Assembly (NCBI RefSeq): GCF_001432305.1
Contig: NZ_KQ483358.1
Coordinates: 2,973,710 to 3,037,709, forward strand
DNA from: Curvibacter sp. PAE-UM
GTDB taxonomy: Bacteria; Pseudomonadota; Gammaproteobacteria; Burkholderiales; Burkholderiaceae_C
DNA length: 64,000 nt
Direction: 5' to 3'
The notes under the pieces were generated by a model. That model worked only from the letters and a program-made list of their open reading frames with translations, was not told the origin of the DNA and ran no database searches. This document shows positions 1 through 8,340 of this stretch, one piece after another. The position numbers and the translations under genes are program-made. Positions within the stretch are counted from its first letter, which is position 1; the number at the start of each line of letters is the position of its first letter.

Positions 1-120
1 ATCGTCATCAAGGGCTACATCACCGCCTCCGCCAAGGTCACGCGTTATCGCCTGGTGGAGCCGCTGCGCGCGGAGGGGATCAATCCCGATGATTACCGCG
101 AGGATTTTGACTACGAGTGA
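1..120 (+). CDS. C-terminal fragment of an unidentified protein
   Basis: Frame 1 is open from the window edge to a TGA at 118-120 and gives 39 residues, with a basic stretch (KVTRYR) and a very acidic end (DYREDFDYE). The codons are GC-rich in the third position like real genes here, and a strong terminator follows 24 bases downstream, so this is very probably the true end of a plus-strand gene. I do not recognise the family from this piece. Confidence 0.6.
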   Translation: MVIKGYITASAKVTRYRLVEPLRAEGINPDDYREDFDYE

Positions 121-143
121 GCTGGAGCGCGAGCGCCAAGGAG

Positions 144-170
144 AACGGGGCCGAAAGGCCCCGTTTTGTT
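144..170 (+). terminator. rho-independent terminator after the first gene
   Basis: Perfect 9-bp stem (AACGGGGCC / GGCCCCGTT) with a GAAA tetraloop followed by a short T-rich run. It closes the transcript of the gene ending at 120. The rest of the gap up to 328 holds nothing I can support. Confidence 0.85.
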
Positions 171-328
171 CTGAATGTCTCTTGCCAACCCGTTGCGGAC
201 GGTTGCAATCAGTGAAGCAGTCGCTCTACGTTCGAGCCAAGCGAACCGCGCTGGCATGGCGCCTGAGCCGCGAGGCGGATGATGACACTGGCCGCCTGCG
301 CCACCGAAACGCCGCGCCCGGTGACCAA

Positions 329-835
329 TCAGGGATTGCCCAGATAGTCCCGCTTGCCGATCTCCACGCCGTTGTGCCGCAGGATGGCGTAGGTGGTGGT
401 GACGTGGAAGTAGAAGTTGGGCACGGCGTGGCCCAGCATGAACTGCATGCCGGTGTAGCGGGTTTCCTTGTCGCCGCGCTTGATGACGATTTCCTTGTCT
501 TCCGTGCCGTCGATCTGCGCGGGCTTGAAGCTCTGCAGGTAGGCGATGGTCTTGGCGATGCGGGCCTGCAGTTCGGCCATGGTCTTCTCCGTGTCTTCGT
601 AGACCGGGATCTCCACGCCGGCCAGGCGCGCGGCCAGGCCCTTGGCGGTGTCGGTGACGATCATGACCTGGCGGGCCATGGGCAGCATGTCGGGGTAGAG
701 GCGAAAACCGGTGAGCGCGGTCTCGTCCAGCTTCTTCGCCAGCACATGGGCCTGCGCCTTGTCCAGGATGGCGCTGAGGTTGCCGAGGATGTTGATGAAA
801 CGCGGCACGCTGGCCTGGTACATGGAAATGCTCAT
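329..835 (-). CDS. DUF1993 family protein
   Basis: 168 residues, the usual length for the DUF1993 family, which is related to DinB-like four-helix bundles. The body is helical with the family's C-terminal histidine-rich segment (HAVPNFYFHVTTTYAILRH). No signal peptide or membrane segment is visible, so a soluble cytoplasmic protein is expected. Start chosen because GGAG lies 6 bases upstream of this ATG; an internal ATG four codons later is less well placed. Biochemical function of the family is unknown. It stands alone and converges on the first gene. Confidence 0.85.
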   Translation of the reverse strand: MSISMYQASVPRFINILGNLSAILDKAQAHVLAKKLDETALTGFRLYPDMLPMARQVMIVTDTAKGLAARLAGVEIPVYEDTEKTMAELQARIAKTIAYLQSFKPAQIDGTEDKEIVIKRGDKETRYTGMQFMLGHAVPNFYFHVTTTYAILRHNGVEIGKRDYLGNP

Positions 836-926
836 GGAAGTCTCCGGGGTGATGGCAATGAAACAGCGCGCATTGTGGTGCCGCCGGCCAGCACCTGCTG
901 GCGCAAGGGCTTTGCCGCGGGGCGTT

Positions 927-1169
927 TCAGGGCCGGGCGGCGCGCAGGGCCAGGTTGAGCTGGTCGGTCACTTCGGCCCAGTCGGCATCGTCCACCAGCT
1001 GCTCGCGCAGCAGCGCAGCCTGGGCCGGCGTCCAGAAGGGCGCGTCTTCCAGCCGGGTGGCGGGGGGCAGCGGCGAATGGCTCTGGATGAAGGCGGCGAT
1101 GCTGGGCACATCGGCGGGCAGGCCCAGCTGGGCGAACAGTTCACAGAACCGGTGGTAGTGGGGCGACAT
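927..1169 (-). CDS. DUF2789 family small protein
   Basis: 80 residues beginning MSPHYHRF, with the family's LFAQLGLPAD start, a central FI(Q)SHSPLPP loop and the ending DADWAEVTDQLN. The length is normal for DUF2789. The frame is open further upstream, but an AGAAAGGA ribosome site lies just before this ATG, so the longer version is rejected. Function of the family is unknown; members are small helical cytoplasmic proteins of beta- and gammaproteobacteria. It is transcribed divergently from fumC. Confidence 0.85.
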   Translation of the reverse strand: MSPHYHRFCELFAQLGLPADVPSIAAFIQSHSPLPPATRLEDAPFWTPAQAALLREQLVDDADWAEVTDQLNLALRAARP

Positions 1170-1290
1170 GACAGGTTTCCTTTCTGGCCGTGCCCGGCAG
1201 TGCCGGGGGCACAGGCTGTATTGAACCCGCATCTGGCGCGGCGCACAATGGTGGCGGTGGAATGACCCACCGCAGCACGGGAGCATCACC

Positions 1291-2724
1291 ATGTCCCTCA
1301 GCACCCCCCCTCCCCCCGCGCCCACACGCACCGAGCACGACAGCTTCGGCCCCATCGAGGTACCCACCGGGCGGCTCTGGGGCGCGCAGACGCAGCGCTC
1401 GCTGGCCTGCTTCGACATCTCCACCGAGCGCATGCCGGTGGAGATCGTCCAGGCGCTGGCCATGGTCAAGCTGGCCAGCGCCCGCGTGAACCTGGAGCTG
1501 GCCCTGCTGGCGCCCGACAAGGCCATGGCCATCGCCAGCGCGGCGGAAGAAGTGCTGGACGGCGAGCACTACGCCGAGTTCCCGCTCTCGGTCTGGCAGA
1601 CCGGCTCGGGCACGCAGAGCCACATGAACATGAACGAGGTGCTGGCCAACCGGGCTTCCGAGCTGCTGGGCGGCCCGCGCGGCGCCGCCCGGCTGGTGCA
1701 CCCGAATGACGACGTGAACCTGGGCCAGTCGTCCAACGACGTGTTCCCCACGGCCATGCACCTGGCGGCGGCGCACAGCATCTCCGTGTCGCTGCTGCCG
1801 GCGCTGGCCCGGCTGCGTAAGACGCTGACGGCCAAGGCGGCGGACTTCGGCGACATCGTGAAGATCGGCCGCACCCACCTGCAGGACGCGACGCCGCTGA
1901 CGCTGGGCGACGAATTCTCGGGGTATGCGGCGCAGCTGGAGCATGCGCAAACGCTGATCCACGCCACGCTGGCCTCGCTCTACCCGCTGGCCATCGGCGG
2001 CACGGCGGTGGGCACGGGCCTGAACACGCACCCCGAGTTCGGCACGCGGGTCGCGGCCGAACTGGCGCGCGGCGCGCAGCTGCCCTTCACCAGCGCGCCC
2101 AACAAGTTCGCCGCACTGGCCGCGCACGACGGCGCGGTGGCCGTGCACGGCGCGCTCAAGACGCTGGCGGTGGCGCTGATGAAGATCGCCAACGACGTGC
2201 GCTGGCTGGCCTCGGGCCCGCGCTCGGGCCTGGGCGAGATCACCATCCCCGAGAACGAGCCGGGCAGTTCCATCATGCCGGGCAAGGTGAACCCCACGCA
2301 GTGCGAAGCGCTCACCATGCTCTGCTGCCAGGTCATGGGCAATGATGTGGCCATCACCCTGGGCGGGGCCTCGGGGAATTTCGAGCTCAACGTCTACAAG
2401 CCGCTGATCGCCCACAACCTGCTGCAGAGCATCCGCCTGCTGGCCGACGGCATGGCCAGCTTCGACGCGTTTTGCGCGCAAGGCATCGAACCCCGGCGCG
2501 AGCGCATCCAGGAACTGCTGGACCGCTCGCTGATGCTGGTGACGGCGCTGACCCCGCACATCGGCTACGACCGCGCCGCCGAGATCGCCAAGCGCGCGCA
2601 CCACGATGGTTGCACCCTGCGCGAGGCGGCGCTGGCGCTGGGCCATGTGAGCGCGGCGGACTTCGACCGCTGGGTGAACCCGGCCCACATGGTGCGGCCT
2701 GCGACACCCCCCGGGCCGGCCTGA
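1291..2724 (+). CDS. fumC: class II fumarate hydratase
   Basis: Converts fumarate and L-malate in the TCA cycle; an iron-free homotetramer. 477 residues, with the family signature [16 protein letters not shown] near residue 328 and the other conserved blocks ([37 protein letters not shown]). The start overlaps no other gene, and GGGAG lies upstream. The last 15 residues (RPATPPGPA) are a proline-rich extension beyond the usual end. The iron independence of FumC fits the neighbourhood, where the next gene repairs damaged Fe-S clusters, although co-regulation is only inference. Confidence 0.97.
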   Translation: MSLSTPPPPAPTRTEHDSFGPIEVPTGRLWGAQTQRSLACFDISTERMPVEIVQALAMVKLASARVNLELALLAPDKAMAIASAAEEVLDGEHYAEFPLSVWQTGSGTQSHMNMNEVLANRASELLGGPRGAARLVHPNDDVNLGQSSNDVFPTAMHLAAAHSISVSLLPALARLRKTLTAKAADFGDIVKIGRTHLQDATPLTLGDEFSGYAAQLEHAQTLIHATLASLYPLAIGGTAVGTGLNTHPEFGTRVAAELARGAQLPFTSAPNKFAALAAHDGAVAVHGALKTLAVALMKIANDVRWLASGPRSGLGEITIPENEPGSSIMPGKVNPTQCEALTMLCCQVMGNDVAITLGGASGNFELNVYKPLIAHNLLQSIRLLADGMASFDAFCAQGIEPRRERIQELLDRSLMLVTALTPHIGYDRAAEIAKRAHHDGCTLREAALALGHVSAADFDRWVNPAHMVRPATPPGPA

Positions 2725-2793
2725 AGGCCCACGATTTCCCTGCGCGCTCCAGGGGCATCCGCCCCAAATGGCTGAAGCTTGCGCCAGATCAAC

Positions 2794-2822
2794 TTGAAGA
2801 TATGCACAAAGTATTTCTTCAA
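2794..2822. promoter_or_regulatory. palindromic operator upstream of ric, NsrR-like
   Basis: TTGAAGA at 2794-2800 and TCTTCAA at 2816-2822 form perfect 7-bp arms around a centre at 2808. The inner 23 bases (2797-2819) start AAGAT and end TTTCTT, which is the 11-1-11 layout and end sequence of NsrR sites. The site lies about 40 bases before the start of the Fe-S repair gene, a classical NsrR target. An NsrR gene is not in the window. Confidence 0.55.
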
Positions 2823-2863
2823 ATTCATAATGGCTGCACCTCATACAGACATGGAGTATTGTG

Positions 2864-3595
2864 ATGAACGCCCGACTGGAAACCACCGCCCCCGACACCC
2901 TGAGCGCCGACCAGGCCATCGGCCAGATCGCCGTGCAGCTGCCCGGTGCCACCGCCGTGTTCCGCCGCCTGAAGCTGGACTTCTGCTGCGGCGGCCAGGT
3001 CAGCCTGCGCGACGCCGCGGCCGACAAGGGCCTGGACCTCCCCGCCCTGATGGAAGAGCTGGGCGCCCTGCAGCGCCCCAGCACGATGCCGGCCGCCAGC
3101 GAGCCTGGCGCGCTGATCGACCACATCCTGGCCCGTTACCACGAGGTGCACCGCGCGCAGCTGCCCGAGCTGATCCGCATGGCGCGCCGGGTGGAGGCCG
3201 TGCACCGCGATAACCCGGACGTGCCCGCCGGGCTGGCCGACTTCCTGGAGCACATGGAGCAGGAGCTGCTCTCGCACATGATGAAGGAGGAGCAGATCCT
3301 GTTCCCCATGCTCAAGGCCGGCGGCAACGCCTTCGTGGTGCAGCCCATCGGCATGATGCGGCACGAGCACGTGGACCACGGCGAGGCCCTGGAACGCCTG
3401 GCCGCCCTCACCCACGACGCCACGCCGCCCCAAGGCGCCTGCAACACCTGGCGCGCGCTGTACGCCGGCATCGCCCAGCTCAACGAGGATCTGATCAACC
3501 ACATCCACCTGGAGAACAACGTGCTGTTCCCGCAGTTCGAGACGCCGCAGCCGGCGCAGGGCTGCGGCTCGGGTTCGGCTTGCGGTTGCGGCTGA
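2864..3595 (+). CDS. ric: RIC-family iron-sulfur cluster repair di-iron protein
   Basis: Restores Fe-S clusters damaged by nitric oxide or oxidants. The N-terminal ScdA_N/DUF542 domain carries the CCGG motif (Cys41-Cys42). The hemerythrin-like domain follows with its iron-ligand pattern: HEVH, HMEQELLSHMMKEEQ, RHEHVDH and HIHLENN. ATG 2864 is preferred over GTG 2861 because GGAG at 2853-2856 is 7 bases from it. The C-terminus ends in an unusual Cys/Gly tail (GCGSGSACGCG) of unknown role. A palindromic NsrR-like operator precedes it and a strong terminator follows. Confidence 0.93.
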   Translation: MNARLETTAPDTLSADQAIGQIAVQLPGATAVFRRLKLDFCCGGQVSLRDAAADKGLDLPALMEELGALQRPSTMPAASEPGALIDHILARYHEVHRAQLPELIRMARRVEAVHRDNPDVPAGLADFLEHMEQELLSHMMKEEQILFPMLKAGGNAFVVQPIGMMRHEHVDHGEALERLAALTHDATPPQGACNTWRALYAGIAQLNEDLINHIHLENNVLFPQFETPQPAQGCGSGSACGCG

Positions 3596-3607
3596 AGCGG
3601 CACGAGC

Positions 3608-3643
3608 GCCCGGTCGGCCTGCGGGCCGGCCGGGCTTTTTTTT
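3608..3643 (+). terminator. rho-independent terminator of ric
   Basis: A 12-bp stem, GCCCGGTCGGCC paired with GGCCGGCCGGGC (one mismatch), loop TGCG, followed by eight T. It separates ric from the convergent ccoG. Confidence 0.9.
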
Positions 3644-3650
3644 GCCCGGC

Positions 3651-5099
3651 TCAGCGCGGCACCAGGAAGGTGGACTTCACCCGCGTGGTCTTCTCCTCGC
3701 CCTCCTGCACCGTGGTGACCGTGAACACGATGGGCCTGGCCTGGCCCGGGTGGGCCTGGGCGGTTTCAGGCGGCAAGGTCAGGCGCAGCGGCAGGGTGCC
3801 GATGTCCAGCGCGTCGACCGCCAGTTCGGTGGGCGTGACGATGGCCAGCCCCTCCAGCCCGGCCACGCCGATGCGGTAGTGCTGCGGGTGTTCGCTGCCA
3901 TTGGTGATCTGCATGCGGTAGACGTTCTCCACCACGCCCTGCCCCACCACACGCGCCATGGCGCCGCGGTCCTTGATGACGTCGACCACGAAACCCTGGC
4001 GCAGCGAGAGGCTGACCACGAAGGCCAGGCTCATGGCCAGAAGCAAGGCGCCATAGATCAGCACCCGCGGGCGCCAGACACGGCGCAGCATCTGCGCGGG
4101 CGACCAGGACTTGACGATGGCGTTGCCCGATGAATAGCGGATCAAGCCCTGGGCGTAGCCCATCTTGTCCATGACGTCGTCGCAGACGTCGATGCAGGCG
4201 GCGCAGGCGATGCATTCGTTCTGCAGGCCCTGGCGGATGTCGATGCCCGTGGGGCAGACCTGAACGCACAGGGTGCAGTCGATGCAGTCACCCAGGCCCA
4301 GGGCCTTGGGATCGGCCTGGCGCGAACGCGAGCCGCGCGCCTCGCCACGCTGGCTGTCGTAGGCGATGACCAGCGAATCCATGTCGATCAGCGCGCTCTG
4401 GAAACGGGCGTAGGGGCACATGTACTTGCAGACCTGCTCGCGCAGGTAGCCGGCGTTGCCGTAGGTGGCCAAACCGTAGAACAGCACCCAGAACCATTCC
4501 CAGGGCGAGAAGGACAGCGCGGCCGCCTCTGCCGCCAGGGTGTGGATGGGCGTGAAATAACCGACGAAGGTGAAGCCGGTGTACAGGCCGATGGCCAGCC
4601 ACATGATCTGCTTGCTGCCCTTGCGGGCGATCTTCTGCGCGCTCCAGGGAGCGGCGTCCAGGCGCATGCGCGCGCTGCGGTCGCCTTCGGTGTGGCGCTC
4701 TACCCAGAGGAACATCTCGGTGTAGACCGTCTGCGGGCAGGCGTAGCCGCACCACAGGCGCCCGGCCACCGCCGTGAAGAAGAACAGGGCCATGGCCGAG
4801 ATCACCAGCAGCGCCGCGAGGTAGATGAAGTCCTGCGGGTGCAGCACCAGGCCCAGCACGTAGAAGCGTCGTTCGTTCAGGTCGAACAGCACGGCCTGGC
4901 GTTCGTTCCACTGCAGCCAGGGCAGGCCGTAGAACACGAGCTGGGTGAGCCAGACCATGGTCCAGCGCCAGCGGGCGAACCAGCCGCTGACGGCGCGGGG
5001 GTAGATCTTCTTCTGCTTCTCGTAGAGCGAGACCATGAGCTCCGGGTCCGGAGCCTGGGGCTGGATGGGGATGATGCGGGCGGGGGTGGGGTCGGTCAT
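3651..5099 (-). CDS. ccoG: cytochrome c oxidase accessory protein CcoG (FixG)
   Basis: Membrane ferredoxin needed for maturation of cbb3-type cytochrome oxidase, associated with copper handling. 482 residues from the ATG at 5099; a TTG at 5108 is an alternative. The N-terminal half has several membrane helices and the 4Fe-4S motifs follow (CIDCTLCVQVCP and CIACAACIDVCD). The C-terminal periplasmic part is an Ig-like domain ending in a short basic tail. The usual ccoNOP partners are not adjacent. Two FNR-like boxes lie upstream, in keeping with oxygen-limited expression. Confidence 0.95.
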   Translation of the reverse strand: MTDPTPARIIPIQPQAPDPELMVSLYEKQKKIYPRAVSGWFARWRWTMVWLTQLVFYGLPWLQWNERQAVLFDLNERRFYVLGLVLHPQDFIYLAALLVISAMALFFFTAVAGRLWCGYACPQTVYTEMFLWVERHTEGDRSARMRLDAAPWSAQKIARKGSKQIMWLAIGLYTGFTFVGYFTPIHTLAAEAAALSFSPWEWFWVLFYGLATYGNAGYLREQVCKYMCPYARFQSALIDMDSLVIAYDSQRGEARGSRSRQADPKALGLGDCIDCTLCVQVCPTGIDIRQGLQNECIACAACIDVCDDVMDKMGYAQGLIRYSSGNAIVKSWSPAQMLRRVWRPRVLIYGALLLAMSLAFVVSLSLRQGFVVDVIKDRGAMARVVGQGVVENVYRMQITNGSEHPQHYRIGVAGLEGLAIVTPTELAVDALDIGTLPLRLTLPPETAQAHPGQARPIVFTVTTVQEGEEKTTRVKSTFLVPR

Positions 5100-5156
5100 G
5101 GGCGGCAAGGCGCAGGCCCTATAGATGTATCTGTTGTGAATCTTATAGGGTTTGCC

Positions 5157-5170
5157 TTGATGCGGGTCAT
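5157..5170. promoter_or_regulatory. FNR-like box upstream of ccoG
   Basis: TTGATGCGGGTCAT matches the FNR consensus TTGAT-N4-ATCAA at 8 of 10 positions. Its centre is about 65 bases before the ccoG start, compatible with activation of that minus-strand promoter. Assignment to FNR/Anr is by consensus only. Confidence 0.5.
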
Positions 5171-5242
5171 ATACACCTGCCCCACGCAGGGTTTAGCCGG
5201 GCGGGTTGCCCGCATCGGTCCTGTCAGCCGGATGCGTTAACC

Positions 5243-5256
5243 TTGAGACCAGTCAA
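5243..5256. promoter_or_regulatory. second FNR-like inverted repeat
   Basis: TTGAGACCAGTCAA keeps both outer half-sites (TTGA-N6-TCAA) with the exact FNR spacing but lacks the inner T/A pair. It sits between ccoG and the dioxygenase gene, about 155 bases before the latter and 145 before ccoG. Confidence 0.35.
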
Positions 5257-5409
5257 GACATTCCATGTCCACCCAGTTCCTGATCATCGGCCAGCACCTG
5301 GCGCGCAGCACGCGCGGGCGGCCCTGCGCGCCGCCTTGGCGCCGCTGTTGACACAACAACGGCGGGGCCTGCGTGCCCGCGCATTGATCATTTTTTCTGG
5401 AGACCTCTC

Positions 5410-6489
5410 ATGGCTGATCTGTTCGACAATCCCATGGGCCTGTGCGGCTTCGAGTTCGTTGAATTCGCCTCGCCCGCGCCCAACACCCTGGAGCCCCTGT
5501 TCGAGAAGATGGGCTTCTCCCTGGTAGCACGCCACCGCAGCAAGGACGTGCTGCTCTACCGCCAGGGCCACATCAACTTCATCGTCAACCGCGAACCGCG
5601 CAGCCTGGCCGGCTACTTTGCCGCCGAGCATGGCCCCAGCGCCTGCGCCATGGCCTTTCGTGTGCGCGATTCACACCAGGCCTATGCCCGTGCGCTGGAG
5701 CTGGGCGCGCAGCCGGTGGACGTTCCCACCGGGCCCATGGAGCTGCGCCTGCCGGCGATCAAGGGCATCGGCGGCGCGTCGCTCTATCTGATCGACCGCT
5801 TCGAGGACGGCAAGAGCATCTACGACATCGACTTCGAATTCATCGAGGGCGTGGACCGCCACCCGCGCGGCCATGGCTTCCAGGTGATCGACCATCTGAC
5901 GCACAACGTCTACCGCGGCCGCATGGCCTTCTGGGGCGCCTTCTACGAACGCATCTTCAACTTCCGCGAGATCCGCTACTTCGACATCAAAGGCGAGTAC
6001 ACCGGCTTGACCAGCCGCGCCATGATGGCGCCCGACGGGCTGATCCGCATCCCGCTGAATGAGGAATCGGGCCGCGGCACGGGCCAGATCGAGGAGTACC
6101 TGATGAAGTTCAGCGGCGAGGGCATCCAGCACATCGCCCTGCTGACGGACAACCTGATCGAGAGCGTGGATGCACTGCAGCTTGCCGGCATTCCGCTGAT
6201 GACAGCGCCCAACGACATCTATTACGACATGCTGGCCGAGCGCCTGCCCGGCCACGGCGAGCCCGTGCCCGAACTGCAGGCGCGCGGCATTTTGCTCGAC
6301 GGCTCCACCAAGGACGGACGGCCACGCCTGCTGCTGCAGATCTTCTCCGAGACGCTGCTGGGCCCGGTGTTCTTCGAGTTCATCCAGCGCAAGGCCGACG
6401 AGGGTTTTGGCGAGGGCAACTTCAAGGCCCTGTTCGAAAGCCTGGAGCGCGACCAGATCCGCCGCGGCGCGCTGAAAGTGGGCAACTGA
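5410..6489 (+). CDS. hppD: 4-hydroxyphenylpyruvate dioxygenase
   Basis: Converts 4-hydroxyphenylpyruvate to homogentisate in tyrosine degradation, using Fe(II). 359 residues, the bacterial length, made of two vicinal-oxygen-chelate halves. The iron ligands are visible as His162 (DHLTHN), His241 (QHIALLT) and Glu323 (FFEFIQRK), one residue offset from the Pseudomonas enzyme. The start has GGAG 9 bases upstream. No other homogentisate-pathway gene is nearby, so the rest of the pathway must be elsewhere. Confidence 0.97.
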   Translation: MADLFDNPMGLCGFEFVEFASPAPNTLEPLFEKMGFSLVARHRSKDVLLYRQGHINFIVNREPRSLAGYFAAEHGPSACAMAFRVRDSHQAYARALELGAQPVDVPTGPMELRLPAIKGIGGASLYLIDRFEDGKSIYDIDFEFIEGVDRHPRGHGFQVIDHLTHNVYRGRMAFWGAFYERIFNFREIRYFDIKGEYTGLTSRAMMAPDGLIRIPLNEESGRGTGQIEEYLMKFSGEGIQHIALLTDNLIESVDALQLAGIPLMTAPNDIYYDMLAERLPGHGEPVPELQARGILLDGSTKDGRPRLLLQIFSETLLGPVFFEFIQRKADEGFGEGNFKALFESLERDQIRRGALKVGN

Positions 6490-6516
6490 GGCGCCCGGCG
6501 CGTCAGCCGACTTCCG

Positions 6517-7989
6517 TCAGTGCGCGAGCACGAAGTCGATGAAGCCGCGCTCCACCGAGGTGGAAACCAGCTTCACGCGCAGCGCCTGCCCCACCCGCAG
6601 TTCGGGTAGATCGCCCGTGAGGCGGCCCTCGGCCGGCGGCTCGAAGATGCGCACCCAGGTGCCGCTGGGGCTGATGCCGGTGACCAGGGCGTCAAAACGC
6701 TGGCCAATGCGGTCATGCAGCAGGAGTGCCGCCTCGGACTTGCGTACCTGCCGCTCCACCTTCTGCGCGGCGTCTTCCTGCGCGGTGCAGTGCGCCGCCA
6801 GCTCGGCCAGCTCCTCGTTGGAGTATGGCGGCCGCTCGCCGGCCAGTGCCGCCTTGAGCAGGCGCTGGGTGATGAGGTCCGGGTAACGGCGGTTGGGCGC
6901 CGTGGAGTGCATGTAGTCCTGCACGGCCAGGCCGAAATGGCCGATGGGCGGGCCCTGCGGGCGCTCCACCACGTATTCACCCGAACCCATGAGCTTGACG
7001 ATGACGAGTGACAGGTCCGGAAAGCGCAGCGGGTCCAGCCGGTGCTGCCGGGCCAGGAAGGCCTCCAGCGCCCTGGCGTCGGGCTCGTGCGGCAGCGCCG
7101 TGCCGTAGCCCTGCGCCACTTCGACGATGCGCAACCAGCGCTCGGGCGAGCGCACCACACGCCGCAGCGAGGCCGCGCCCTGCGCCGCCAGGTAGCGTGC
7201 GGTGCAGCCGTTGGTGGCGATCATGAATTCCTCGATCAGCTGGCGCGCACGGTTCTGCGGCTGCAGGCGGATGTCGGTGATGCGCTCGCCGTCGAACAGC
7301 GCGCGCGGCTGGAAGGTCTCGAATTCCAGCGAGCCTTCGGCGCGGCGCAGCACGCGCAGCTTCTGCGCCAGCGCGTCCTGCAGATGCAGCTGCGCGTCCA
7401 GGCCGGCGATGCGACGGGCGACGGCGGGCAGCTCGCCCTGGTCCTCCAGCCAGTCGGACACGGTGTCGTAGGCCAGCTGCGCCTGGTTGCGCACGCGGGC
7501 ACGGTAGATGACGGAGGCGGTCATGATGCCGTCGTCGCTGAACTCCATTTCGCAGACCACGGCCAGGCGATCTTCATCGGGGTTGAGCGAGGTGAGGTCG
7601 TGGCTCAGGCGCTCGGGCAGCATGGGAAAAACGCGCGCCGAGGTGTAGACCGAGGTGGTGTTGATGCGCGCATGCTCGTCGACGGGAGAGCCTTTTTTCA
7701 CCAGCGCGTCCACGTCGGCCACGGCGACGAAGAGACGCATGCGGCCGTGCGGCAGCACCTCGCCCGCGGTGAGCTGGTCCAGATCGCGCGAGTCATCGTT
7801 GTCGATGGAGCACCAGGGCAGCGCGCTGAGGTCGCGGATGCGGCTGTCCTGCTCCTGCGCCGGGCCCTTGAGCCGGGCCAGTTGCTGCTGCACCGCCGGC
7901 GGGAACTCGGGCTGCAGGCCGCGGCTGAACATGGCCCAGCTGGCAATCGTCGACAGATCGGTGCGGTGATGGATCAAGGCGTGGCGCAT
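6517..7989 (-). CDS. RNB-domain 3'-5' exoribonuclease (RNase II/R-like)
   Basis: 490 residues from the ATG at 7989; the frame is open further upstream but that part is not protein-like. The RNB catalytic block with clustered aspartates (SIDNDDSRDLDQL, near residue 60-72) and the later APNRRYPDLITQR motif show an active RNase II-type hydrolase that degrades single-stranded RNA in the 3'-5' direction. The C-terminal ~70 residues form an S1-like RNA-binding fold. It lacks the N-terminal cold-shock domains of full RNase II/R, as is common in short betaproteobacterial homologues. Confidence 0.9.
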   Translation of the reverse strand: MRHALIHHRTDLSTIASWAMFSRGLQPEFPPAVQQQLARLKGPAQEQDSRIRDLSALPWCSIDNDDSRDLDQLTAGEVLPHGRMRLFVAVADVDALVKKGSPVDEHARINTTSVYTSARVFPMLPERLSHDLTSLNPDEDRLAVVCEMEFSDDGIMTASVIYRARVRNQAQLAYDTVSDWLEDQGELPAVARRIAGLDAQLHLQDALAQKLRVLRRAEGSLEFETFQPRALFDGERITDIRLQPQNRARQLIEEFMIATNGCTARYLAAQGAASLRRVVRSPERWLRIVEVAQGYGTALPHEPDARALEAFLARQHRLDPLRFPDLSLVIVKLMGSGEYVVERPQGPPIGHFGLAVQDYMHSTAPNRRYPDLITQRLLKAALAGERPPYSNEELAELAAHCTAQEDAAQKVERQVRKSEAALLLHDRIGQRFDALVTGISPSGTWVRIFEPPAEGRLTGDLPELRVGQALRVKLVSTSVERGFIDFVLAH

Positions 7990-8080
7990 CAGAACCCCTG
8001 GGCTGGTAGGCGGCCTGATTGTGCGCCCTTGCCGGGGCCTGCCCCGCGATGAAACGTCGCGGTCGTCGACGCGGCGCTCT

Positions 8081-8233
8081 TCAGTAGTACGGCACCTGGC
8101 GGCCCGGGCGTTCGGCCTGCGCGCACAGGGCCTGCCACTGGCGCAGGCCCCAGGCGGCCAGGGCACGGCCGGCCTGGCGCAAGGGAGCCATCAGGGAAAC
8201 GGGCTGGCTGGCAAGGGCGGGAATGTGGTGCAT
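8081..8233 (-). CDS. small hypothetical protein, 50 residues
   Basis: Begins MHHIPALA and ends RPGRQVPYY. GGAG lies 7 bases before the ATG and codon use resembles its neighbours. A short amphipathic stretch (LAAWGLRQWQALCAQAE) dominates, and the pattern loosely resembles small basic DUF1127-type proteins, but I do not recognise the family. It follows the hydrolase-LuxR gene by about 100 bases on the same strand and may share its transcript. Confidence 0.5.
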   Translation of the reverse strand: MHHIPALASQPVSLMAPLRQAGRALAAWGLRQWQALCAQAERPGRQVPYY

Positions 8234-8340
8234 GGCGATCTCCGGTGGTGATGGCCTCATTGCACCGCCACCGGGCTGATCTGCACAGATGACGGGCGTC
8301 CCGGCGCCGACCCGGGACACCCGTCCCGCCACGCGCAGCT

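Larger units (their letters stand above)
5100..5409. other. ccoG-hppD intergenic region
   Basis: 310-base divergent gap. It holds the two FNR-like boxes and a TTGACA hexamer at 5349-5354, but no convincing -10 box at proper spacing. A 28-codon frame at 5265-5351 begins [10 protein letters not shown] see no ribosome site for it and do not call it a gene. Confidence 0.5.

Noticed and set aside
1141-3126. Long minus-strand frame over fumC and ric
   Set aside because: Antisense of two well-recognised genes; composition biased to Arg/Gly/Gln and no domain.
5265-5351. 28-codon frame MSTQFLIIG... upstream of hppD
   Set aside because: No ribosome site and arginine-rich end; leader peptide cannot be excluded but is not supported.
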